A program made the position numbers and the translations under genes. Below are positions 41,708 to 52,500 of a DNA stretch of 64,000 nucleotides, piece after piece. Within the stretch, counting starts at the first letter, position 1. Each line of letters opens with the position of its first letter. Under the pieces are notes generated by a model. The model searched no databases, was not told the origin of the DNA, and saw only the letters and a program-made list of their open reading frames with translations. The stretch is from positions 553,749 through 617,748 of the forward strand of contig NW_003211397.1 of NCBI RefSeq assembly GCF_000006405.1, written 5' to 3'. The DNA is from Perkinsus marinus ATCC 50983 (lineage: Eukaryota > Perkinsozoa > Perkinsida > Perkinsidae).

Positions 41708-44700
41708 ATGTTCCCTCCCTCCTTGACCCAGTGTGTTGGGCTATGGTCGGTCGATGATGTACAGACTTGGTTGGAGTTCATCAACCTCAAAAGGGAATAC
41801 GGGGAAGCGTTGAAGGTGGCAAAGGTAATAGAGAGGCCTTGAGACGGGTAGAAAATAGAGAAATAGTTGAGCGGTGCTATCAAGTGGAACGCGTAGTGCA
41901 GGTTTTGAAATTCAGCAATGTTGCGAAAACTCATTTTGTGTTAGCCAGAGGTATCCGTAACTACTGGGAATGAACGGTGATCACCAGTCGTGATCAGGCA
42001 GTAGCATAGTATTCGCTCCGGAATAAACACCAATTTAGTGTATTATTATTGGCTATGTAGTATTTGATATGTTTTGCCTCTTGGGCCCGGCCTCTGGGGG
42101 GCTTTTAGTGGCTGTGGCTATGCGTGACTGACGGTCAGTGCTGGAATATATGGTCGCTTCCCTCGGCTGAGCTTAGGAGTTTTCTCACTTATTACAGAGG
42201 TTTGCCTGCGAACTCGGGTAGACGTGTACAGAAACCATTGAGAATTTCCTCAGCAGTTTCAGTATATCACCAGCACATGTAGTTGACCATATGTGTATTT
42301 TGCAACACTGCTGGCCACATTTCTTGAGGTTCTCCATAAGTGGATTCCTCCGCACTGGCTGGTAAATGCGTCAAAAAGTAGTATTTGTGGAGTTTGATTG
42401 AATCGTATGTACAGGTTGACGGAGCGAAGCTCATCCGATTGACAGCGGATGTTGATGGTAACGTGTTTGGGTCGTCGGTAAGCTCGGGAGTTCGTAACCT
42501 CTTGGAAGAAGCTCTGAAGCCTCTGCTGGAGGTAGGGAGTAGTATTCGTTTCAAGACCCTCATATGCATACAGGCTCATCGTAATGGGCTGACCACGACG
42601 GGATCGTCGTCATTTCCACGTTCATTGGCTGCTAAGGGGATCTGTGATTGGAGTGTCGAAGAGGTTCAGGATTGGCTAGGGTATCTTGGGTTGAAGGAGA
42701 AGTACGGATCACAATTGAGAGCAGCTAAGGTTGGTGTGATGGGATGAGGCTGTACAGCGGTGTGGCTGTGTTCTTGGGGGGCTGGGCTCTATTCGTAGTG
42801 TCGGTTTTGGTATTGGTATTTGATCGCGCTCACGCTGAGATTAGTCTGAAATCTCACGCTGCATGCGCGTTCCTTGGAGTTAGGAATATGTCCCGATGAG
42901 CGTATACGTACCACATCAGCCTTGAGTGTTCGTATTAATGTGAAGGCGTGTATGTAGAGGTTGAGTAATATGACTTCATCAGTTTATCGTTGGGCAGGCG
43001 ACCGTACGATAGGGTGCAATCCTTCCTTATAATCTACTACAGTTGGATGCGTTCTGTGTATCGGAATTGTTCTTGCGCTGATGTCGGCCGTGTGCGCGTA
43101 TGTTGTTGCATGCACTCGACCGACCAACGGGCTCATTCACTGCGCCGAACGAAGGTGTACTTCCGAAGTACTACTTCGGTAACCTTCCTCGTGCATGTTT
43201 ACCGATTGTATTGGGATATATAAACATCTGGGGTGTTGAAAACTAGACTGACATTAACATGAAGTTTCTTCATTTCCGCCTTGTAACACAATCAGAATTG
43301 ACGATATTAGTAAATGTTGTATAGTTTTTCTATACTTCTACGCAATGCCTTTTTTTCTGGTATTTCTAACGGCCTTCGTGGACCTTATCTGTACGTTAAA
43401 GGGCTGGAGCTTCGTGGACATTATATAGTTTTTCTATACTTCTACTCAATGCTTTTTCTCTCGTATTTGTAACGGCTTTAGTGGACCCTATCGATAGGTT
43501 AAAGGGCTGGAGCTTCTCTATATGATGTCGGCGATACCAGAGAGCCCATTTCGGGAAATGGGCGTTGGTCCGGAAACTCTTGCTAGAGTGGAAGAAGCGC
43601 TGAAGAAAAAGGTGAGCGGTTTTAGAGGGTATCTCGCCGTGGGTGAGATCATTGATATGCTGTTTACCATTCGTTTTGAATATTCTGCGAACTCATCTTG
43701 AGAGTTGCTGAATTAGTAATGGTGGATTTCATTCATGTTTTGAAATCTTTTTGTGGTTTCGCGATTTTTGGAGAATATTATGTGCCTCGTGTTTTCATCA
43801 GCATTCCCGTTATGATCATTTTCTAATATGTTGGCGTATATCATTGCATTTGTATTATATAGTTGCTGCAAGGCTCCTAGAATGGATCTCTGTGGTAGAT
43901 TGAAGGGTTGCAGTACTCGAGTGAAGGCCTCGAGACAGGAGTAGGAAGCCGACTCATGCTGGGGCAGTTGGACAATGGTGCTGTTAGTGGTCGAGGTAAA
44001 TGACGGAGTTATAAAGCATAAATATCACGTCGTAAATGATGGAGTTATTCTAGTTGTTCCATCACGGATGACAGCAACTGTTCTATCTTCTTGTGCTCTT
44101 CCAGAGCAGTGGTATAGAATAGTCTTGTAGACTTCCTTTCTATCTATATCTGTTAGCTCTAGTGGAAGTCACTAGCTCTGTCCTGTCTTCTGAGCAGAAT
44201 TGATTGTACGCTTGCAGCGCATAGGTTATGACCTGTGCACTGTTCAGTGTTGTGAGGATATGAGAACTGTTGTAAGATAGTTGTGGATACTTATTTCTTC
44301 TATTTAATCTACTCGTGTTAAGATGACTGGAACGCCTACGCACACCGAGACTGAGGACAACGACAGCTGACACTCACACTTTGATTATTTACATGACCGA
44401 TTATGTTCCTTTGGAATATTTTTTTGCGTGCAGTCCGTGCTATGGTAGAACTGGCTGGATGCTTGGTTCTGACTGTTTAGTTATGTTGGAACAAGTTAGT
44501 CTGTGCGAGACCTTCGAGTTCCGGAATAACCTCCTGAGATGTGGACGAAGCCGATCGGGAAATGATGTTGTTGTTTTTGACAGTAGGTGATGGTCTTGGT
44601 TTTAGATGGGCAAACCGTAATCTCTTGCTATGGTTTACGCCGTAAGATACGGTGCGGGTATAGATACTATAGCCCAACTTTAGAGAACTCTTCGTAGACG

Positions 44701-47700
44701 ATGTTCCTGCGTAATTTTCTGTCTTATTTCGGTTCATGTTTGCATGGGCGAATTCTGTACTTCTTGAAAGAGTATAAAGTTACCGTACTTCTTCCTCATT
44801 AATTTTTTCATCCAACATGGAGTCTCCATGCTGATTGAATAATGATCATACTCTGTCTAGGGTAGCAAGGAATTTTCACTGGATCTCGATGAGCTCCAAT
44901 GTGCATTGACATGGGGTCAGGAGATCATCGATGTCATTGATCGCCTGAGGTTGGTGGTTCAGTTCACGTACTATGTCGGGCGTTGCAACATAGGTTGGCC
45001 CGCGACACTTGAGTATTCACTGCTATTATGCCTCAGCTACAATGAGCCGTCGTCATTTCGAGGTGGAGATTGCGGATCGGGATGCAGACACAGCAGTGGT
45101 AGGATGCCTTGCCTCCCCTGTGAGATGTTGATAGGGTTATCATTATAATCATGTCTAGCCCTAGTGTGATCGTCAAGGGGTTGGTAATAATCTTATATGT
45201 GGGAGAACAGCGAAATATCGCGAATCTGGCTGATTGCCAATCTGGTTGTTAAATCAATAAAGAGGAAGAAGAACCCAATTACGATCTCGAGCCAAGATGG
45301 CGTTGAATGTTCACTCACGATGGGTTGTGGTGGGACTGTTGTTCTCTGTCTGTATTGCTTCCATTCTGTGTGCTCACTGCATGGCATTTTGGGAAAACTG
45401 TGGGGGAACATTCGTCGGTCATTTGCTAGCTGCTTCTAGCTCCTAGGGGTGCTTGTAGGTACGAGATATGGGCAGCTCTACTGGTACGTTCGTGATGGTG
45501 CCGTACGCCAGAGTGGAAGCGGATGACATCGAAGATTTCCAATGTGAATTGCCTGCACGCTTGAGGTTGGGATGGCGTAAGACGCGATTGCTTTCCGGAC
45601 TGGGGGTTTCCTTCTTACACATAGGGAAATGTTGATGTGCTTGAGTAGTATTCGATCAGTGTTGGAGTAGGAATATAGGTTCGCTCACTTCAGCTGAGCT
45701 CAGGAGTTTTCTATACATTGTTGGAGTAGGAATATATGTTCGCTTTCCTCACCTGAGCTCAGGAGTTTCCTATACAGTGTTGGAGTAGGAATATATGTAA
45801 TCGCTTTCCTCAGCTGAGCTCAGGAGTTTCCTATACAGTGTTGGAGTAGGAATATATGTTCGCTTTCCTCACCTGAGCTCAGGAGTTTCCTATACAGTGT
45901 TGGAGTAGGAATATATGTTCGCTTTCCTCACCTGAGCTCAGGAGTTTCCTATACAGTGTTGGAGTAGGAATATATGTTCGCTTTCCTCACCTGAGCTCAG
46001 GAGTTTCCTATACAGTGTTGGAGTAGGAATATATGTTCGCTTTCCTCAGCTGAGCTCAGGAGTTTCCTATACAGTGTTGGAGTTGGAATATATGTAATCG
46101 CTTTCCTCAGCTGAGCTCAGGAGTTTCCTAAACAGTGTTGGAGTAGGAATATATGTTCGCTTTCCTCAGCTGAGCTCGGGAGTTTCCTCACTGATCGTAG
46201 GAGTTTATATATGAACTAAAGTAGAAGTGTACAGAAACTAACGAGAATTCCCCGAAGTTTTTATCGAAATCTTCATAATACCATCGTCCACACATGTAGT
46301 TGACCATGTGCATAACTTTTCACACTGTTTGCGATGATGAGCTGCCAGGAGTCGCGAGTATACTGGTTATGTACCCCGTCACTGTCGCGTTGTTGTAGGC
46401 ACGGATGTTTATATATCCACCCGAGTGTGTGACGAGGATGAGGGCCTGTTGGGCATCTGCGTTGAGGTCGAGATCGGGTTTGGAGAAGATGCTGGGAAAG
46501 GTATGTGGGACAGACTGTTGACCAGTGAAGGTCGATGATTAACTTCATTGTAGTTGTGTGTAGCGTGATGGGCTGAAGTTGAGTAGTTCGCTCATTGACG
46601 TCGGTTTTGTTTTTGAACTCCCTGATATTACGAGGAGTTGCCGAGCAGCGGTGAGGTTAAATTACTGTTCAGAATGCAAGATCACACATTATTTCATCTG
46701 AGCGTTGTCTCTGCTGTTATCAGTTTTCGGTCCATTCTCTTCCGGAGAGGAAGGTGACGGAGTGTCCCTGATCGCAGGACGGGATCCAGACCGTTGTTCG
46801 GTGGTGCTCACGGATCCTCAAGTCAGCAGCGTACATTGTAAGCCTTGTTCGTGGTGGGGTGTCGAATTCACTACGTGATGTGAATTCGTGAACGAATGTA
46901 TGAGGGTTGTGGTCAGGTGAGATCGTATGGTGTCCAGATGGCGAAGGAATGGTAAGGATAAGGGATTTCTCCAGCACCAATAGTAAGTGATCTTAGCACA
47001 GCTCTGTGGTAGAGTATAGTGATCAGGGACGTGGCACAGAGTTAGACCCGAGGGTGATGCCCTGGAGAGTTCTCCGTATATTATATATGCGGGGGATGTT
47101 ATCAAGGTTGGCCTATGGGGATGCGTTGTCTCTTTTTACTAGCATTCGGGGAGTTGTGGTTCATCGCGTCGGCATTTCTTGGAAAAATGATCATGTTCCA
47201 AGCTCATGACCGGAGTGATGACTAAGCTGTGGTTGGTATGACTCCGTGTTAGGCGGGTGAGGTTGCTTTCGTACTGTTCGATCGGCTCGCATGGTCTGGT
47301 GTGCCAGTGGATGTGGCGGATGGTCGAGGGGAAGGTCTGGGTGACGCTAGTGCTGCAAGCTCGTTGGTGAGATGCCCTCGAAGAATTGGAAATGAATTTT
47401 GTCACATTTTAAGCAGATAGTGGTCATACCACGCCATGCGTTACAAGTGGATTGTGTTTGATTCGGAGTGAACTACTTAGGAGTTCCTAATTAGTAACTC
47501 TGAGAATTGTTAGGCGTGTTAGGGCAGCTTCGTCCACAGAATAAGACTGCTAGATGATACTCGATGCAAGATCATATCGAAATCGATGGCACGATCCTCC
47601 TCAGATGCTGGTCCCGACTCATCAGGAGTTACCTAATGCCCTTCCAGTACGGTCAAGGCATCGAGGGAGTAGTAGTAGGAGTAGGAGTAGAAGGAGGCCT

Positions 47701-49082
47701 GTAGCGGCTCGTAGTGGCCACCACCACCACCATCATCGTGGCCTGCCTACTAGGGGAGTTCATTCTGTGGCTACTGATCGCGATGTGTCGAGATCGGTAA
47801 GTGGATATCATGTGTAGTCTCTGTATGCATTGTCCGTCAGTTCGTCGAGGACCCTGAGAGAGATGGTGGAGCGCCCAGCATATCCCCAGCTGAAATTTTC
47901 CATGCGCGGCTTGAGATGCTGTCACTACAGCGAGAATCTCGTATGGTAAGAACCTAACGAAGTCAGGCCTATCATTTCTGCTGGGTTGAATCGACCTAGT
48001 CCAGACTGGGTCGTAGAATGAATTTCACGGAATGCGCGATCATCTAGCGGCTGGTTTGAAGATATTACTAAGAGTGTTACACAGTGCTGGTAGTTTCCTC
48101 ACTTATCACAGAAGTTTACATACAAATTCGGGTAGAGGTGTGCATAAACCAACAAAAATCTCCCAAAATTTCCTCCCAGAATTCGCATAACGTCACCAAC
48201 ACATGTCGTCGAGCAAGCACATATTTTCCAGCACTGGTTTTACACGTGTTAACGGAAATATTCGGCGATGTTTTTATCGTAGGCTCCATCAGTGCCATCC
48301 GCGCCAAGAGAGTCCCAACTCCGGTGCCTGGTAGTAACTCTGGCTGACTGTAATGCCCTGCTTGGCACGTGGGCTGAATTCCTGTCATTCCATAAACGTG
48401 TTTGATAGTCAATTTGAAGTTATGAACTTGCGCCCGAAAAGCGTGCGCCCGACTATGTCGTGCTCGACTGTGGTATGTTGAGGAATTTCTGTTGCGCTCA
48501 GGATAGTATCCTCCGTGATTTCCCACCCACTGGTGGTAACGCTGTGGATGGAGTAAAGAGCGGGGATGAAAACCTGGGGAAGAGTTATGGAAATAGCGCT
48601 CAAGTCGACGATGAGGATGCTTGTAAAGTTTGCTATGAGAGGCCAATCGATACGGTGAGTGTACGGCTTCTCTATAGTGCGTGCCGCATGTGGAGAATAT
48701 GCGTGTTCTTTTTTGGAGGTATTGATAGTGAACAACTTGTCGCAATCATAGTCTTGAAAGATCACTTTTATCACATCCCATGTTCATAGCAAGCGTTATA
48801 GTTTCAGATCGGTTCTGATTAATCTCGGGAAATAACGCGCATTTTCTACAGTTGCATCTCAAATTGATACGCACTGTTTTTCACTCTATGTCTCTATGGG
48901 GGGTGCTGCCTGGGCCGAATGGTTGAAGCATCATTTCAAAAGTTTTTCTCTCTATTAGGTTCTAGTACCTTGTGGTCACTTTGTAGTCTGTAGTGCCTGC
49001 GTGTTGAGGTTGGATGGTACTGACAAGCAGTGTCCGATCTGTCGTACTACATACCAGCTGGCGCAGAAGATTTTCAAGTAAC
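41708..49082 (+). CDS. SAM-SAM-FHA-FHA-RING protein, putative E3 ubiquitin ligase
   Basis: Exons with matching phase: 41708-41824, 42415-42531, 42574-42729, 43498-43611, 44861-44932, 44994-45098, 45459-45543, then about 46400-48654 in pieces, and 48959-49082. SAM1: LWSVDDVQTWLEFINLKREY plus VDGAKLIRLT. SAM2: DWSVEEVQDWLGYLGLKEKY plus VKGLELLYMM, with the intron at the same place in both (AAK|V-x-G). FHA1: ATMSRRHFEVEI and VRDMGSSTGTFV. FHA2: LIAGRDPDRCSVVLTDPQVS, DQGRGTEL and LSRLAYGDALSLF. Then an Arg/Ser stretch with six His. C-terminal RING: CKVCYERPIDT, LVPCGHFVVCSACV, CPICRTTY. FHA binds phosphothreonine, SAM oligomerises, and RING recruits E2. Joining the SAM part to the FHA part needs a 1.25-kb intron; two genes are the alternative. 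Confidence 0.6.
42136..42310 (+). mobile_element. MITE-like family 1 copy in SAM1 intron
   Basis: CAGTGCTGGAATATATGG ... TTTTGCAACACTG; nearly complete, inside intron 41825-42414. Confidence 0.75.
43317..43518. repeat. 100-bp tandem duplication copying the start of an exon
   Basis: Two copies of TATAGTTTTTCTATACTTCT ... TTAAAGGGCTGGAGCTTC. The second copy contains the real splice acceptor and first codons of the SAM2 exon; the first copy contains a diverged version within the intron. Confidence 0.8.
45657..46138 (+). repeat. Tandem array of a MITE family 1 end, about 8 units of 59-61 bp
   Basis: Each unit is CAGTGTTGGAGTAGGAATAT, CGCTTTCCTCA, CTGAGCTCAGGAGTTTCC, i.e. exactly the left end of family 1. 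The array runs into a full-length copy at its right edge. It lies in a long intron of the FHA-RING part. Confidence 0.9.
46139..46325 (+). mobile_element. MITE-like family 1, full copy at end of array
   Basis: CAGTGTTGGAGTAGGAAT ... ACACATGTAGTTGACCATGT ... TTTTCACACTG. Confidence 0.75.
48082..48236 (+). mobile_element. MITE-like family 1 copy in FHA-RING gene intron
   Basis: CAGTGCTGG at the left, CATATTTTCCAGCACTG at the right, with a deletion after the left end. Confidence 0.75.
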
Positions 49083-49509
49083 CTTTCGATGACTCTCCTC
49101 CACTCCTGGCTCACCGAGCTCGGAAGCTATGCTTGGTCTCCTCGTTGTGGATCTACATACTTGCATGATCTTAGGCATATAGGACGTCTACTTGTGCTAG
49201 CAGCAGTGTGTTGAAATTGTTATCATAACAGTGTTATTGATGTTTGACCAACATCCATAGCAGTGTCAATCAGTGTCGCTGGAGTTGAAGTATTGGAGTT
49301 GTCGGATGATATTTGGTGGCAGGTCTTAGCCGGAAATTCTGCTTGGGAAGCTCCCGCAAGTCTACGTAATGCGACTACCTTCAATGCAGCCTTTCTGTCT
49401 GTACTAGCGTCATGTCAGAATTGCCTTGGTCTCTCCATCACCAGGGGGTTATGTTTGAATAGTTCGCTGTTAATCAATCTGGTCGTGTGTGTTGGTAGAA
49501 TTTCCCAAT
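49083..49509. other. Spacer between RING stop and kinesin start
   Basis: A plus-strand frame around 49263-49440 (VEVLELSDDIWWQVLAGNSAW) looks protein-like and may be a 5' exon or small gene, but I cannot splice it to anything. Confidence 0.3.
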
Positions 49510-52500
49510 ATGTCAGCAGCAACAGGCCATGTGGCGGGGATGGGTTCAGTTGCCAGCTCTCCGAGGGATGCCATTAGCGGGTTGAAAGCCAACGTTATGG
49601 TAGTGCAGTCCGGGACAAAATTCTTGGACGGAACTGGTGTATTGGAAACTTCTGGTGTATAAAAATCGGAACACTTCTGGCGATGGGCTGTGAGAGCACT
49701 GTGCTCGTGTGATGATGGAACTAACAGGCCCTGAAGTTCGTGTGGATGCATGATTAGGTTTGTGCACGTGTGCGACCACTGTTCGGGTGTGGGGCGGAAG
49801 GGACATCACAGTGCGTAATCACAGCTGCTGATAAGAAGAGGATAGTAAGTTATCGGAAATGTATATCTCCTCGTCAGGGTTGATTCGAATATGATACTTT
49901 CGCCAGGTATTGGAAGACCCTCGTCATCGAGAGCTGCCGAAGGAATTTCCATTCGATCACGTCTTTGGTAATTTACTCTTTCGCGCCAACTCGTGCCTCG
50001 TTCTCGTACCTCTCCTTCCTCGTTGTCGGACGTGGGCGTTAGATGTCAACATCATGTGACTCAGACTCTTCTGTGACAACCTCGACCATATTCAAGACGC
50101 ACGTCGCTCGAGGAATCGATGCCGCGGTGGGGTTGCATGCGAATTGTGATCCGTAGATAATCACGTTTGTTGTGGCAAGGTTCTATCTCACGTCCCCTGC
50201 ACAGTTTTCGCACATGGAGCAAGCGGCAGTGGGAAGACCTTCACTATGCAGGTGAGAGGGATATGCGACATATTCATACTTATTCGTCGAGCAAGTCAAT
50301 ACGGAATTTTGAGCTGAAATCTTGAACCGCCTTGGAGATGTTCGCTGGCGGCTCGTCAGCTTGACACGATTGATGTCACGGAAAATAACAAGCTAGCTAT
50401 CGACGGAGTTCACATCAAAATTCATCGCTCGGTAGCTGGCCACTATGTCCAGCACCTTCTCTACAATATTGGATATTACTGACATCATATGAGTGTTGGT
50501 GATTAACTTCTACCCGTTTTCATTGTTGACATACATATTCTCCAAGTGTTCGAGAAGCTACCACCAGTCGTCGGTCGCACAAGTTCGGGTCTCGATTGTA
50601 CTGTCCGACAGTACATTCGTGGATGCTTAGAGAGCATGATTGCTCACGAGTAATTGGAGTCCTGGTGATGACTATGATAGTCGCGCTCATCATTATGGTA
50701 GCGTGCCGATTCGATGACAGGAAAATCTTCTATGGCCCAGACTGCTTGCGTACACATTCCAGTGACGACAACGACATGATAGACCCTTTTGGAGGTCAAG
50801 GCCAGCCTGTCGACCCTCGAGGATCCTCTACCATTAACAGTATAGATTTTGGGCATCTTGCCCGAAGCCCGGCATCTCGCCCTCGTGGTGTACCATACCC
50901 ACGAGTTATCTACGCGGACAAAAACTGCTGCGGGTCGAGTCTCACTGTAAGACAGAGTATCTTCCCGGAGATGACTGTCAGACTGGACGCTTTCCACGTT
51001 ATGCGCAGGTTCAACAAGGGCATGTGTCAAGTCGATCCACGATTTGTAAGCAAGTTTCGCGTCATGAAATTCGCGATGAGAGATATACATTTTACCGGAG
51101 TCTCCGGCCCGAAGACTTTGTTCGTCTATTTCGTTGTCTCGTTTCTGAGACGAGGAGGTCTTGTCCTCTATCAGTTAGACTATCTCACCGAGGTAAGTAG
51201 CAGCTAGGGTATAGCCTCGAGTAGCTGCGAAGGCTGGCAACAAGCTCGCTATATTTCACCACGGTCAAGCAATGATACTGCACTACGTTCAATGAGGGTC
51301 GATTGTAGATCTTCTGTTTGTGTGGCAGAGGCTATGTCAAGCCTCCTGGTCCTTGCGTTATACCGTTCATTTCGAGCGTTATTTGTTCCTTACAAATTGA
51401 AAGGATCCATTGTGTATCAATTGTTAGTTATGGTGACTCCGATTGAGTCACGAGATGAAGTGCGTTCATGATAACAGCGTTTGTATTGGCTTCTGATTTC
51501 AGGGCATAGAAGGTCAACCCGCTGAGCCAGTTGTTAGCGGAAACGAGACCGGCCTGATTCCTATGTGCGTGGAGCGGATCTTCAAACGAGTTACAAGTGA
51601 GATGTGTTCATTAGGAGGCAATATCAGATGTGTCCTGGAGATAACTCGAGTTCGTTGTAGGTGATATGATGGTGACGATGTCTGTCTTTGAAATCTATCA
51701 GGAGAAGGTTCGAGATCTCCTCGCTCAAAGTGCGCCTGGGCATCAGCTAGTATTCCTCCTTAAGTGGAGATGGATCTTTTTTGAACTTTTTTCTGCCGGA
51801 AAATCTGACTGACTCGAGCCTCGATTTGACTGCGAGGTCCAAGATATGCGCCCCGACACAACCGCATATCTAGCTGTATGGTTAGTCGGGTACTCCTTGC
51901 ATCATCATGAAGTAGAAGCACATTAGAATCGGATCTCTGTGAGTTTTCCCAGATGCTCGTATCTTCCCTAGGTACGGATCAACAACATGCAGGTCCCGGT
52001 GGAGGAGGTCGCAGAGGTGTTGGGAGCGGTAGTCAACCCGCGTTGCTGGATAGAGACGGGGGTTTCCGAGATTTGAAGATGCTTGAGGATAGTCTCGGGC
52101 AGGTGATCACTCCTTAACTCGAGAGATTTGCTGCGTATCCTCGTTGATGGAACAGGTGACCATCATGGGTCTTGTCGAGCGAGAAGTGACAAGCTCCGGC
52201 GAGCTTCTCCAGGCGTATGAGGGGGCTATCAGTCTGAGAGCCGTCGGTAGCACCGCTATCAACCAGCAGAGTTCACGGAGTCACTGCACACTCCAGATAC
52301 AGGTGAATTGCGATTTTTCTGGTCGCCGGAAAGAACTGTTATGACAGGTCCAAAAAAGGCAACGCAACGCACCTGCAGGTGCTCCAGTAGCATCTTCCGG
52401 AAGAGGACGGAGGTCAGAATAAAACTTACTCGTGAACTCCGTTGCTCGCATCATCGTAGGGATTCTTTTCAGGTCGGGTCTGTCTTTCCATGAGCAGAAG

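Noticed and set aside
45298-45445. Small ORF with a signal-peptide-like start (MALNVHSRWVVVGLLF)
   Set aside because: It lies in the intron between the two FHA1 exons, whose phases join directly; no splice route adds it without breaking the FHA motif.
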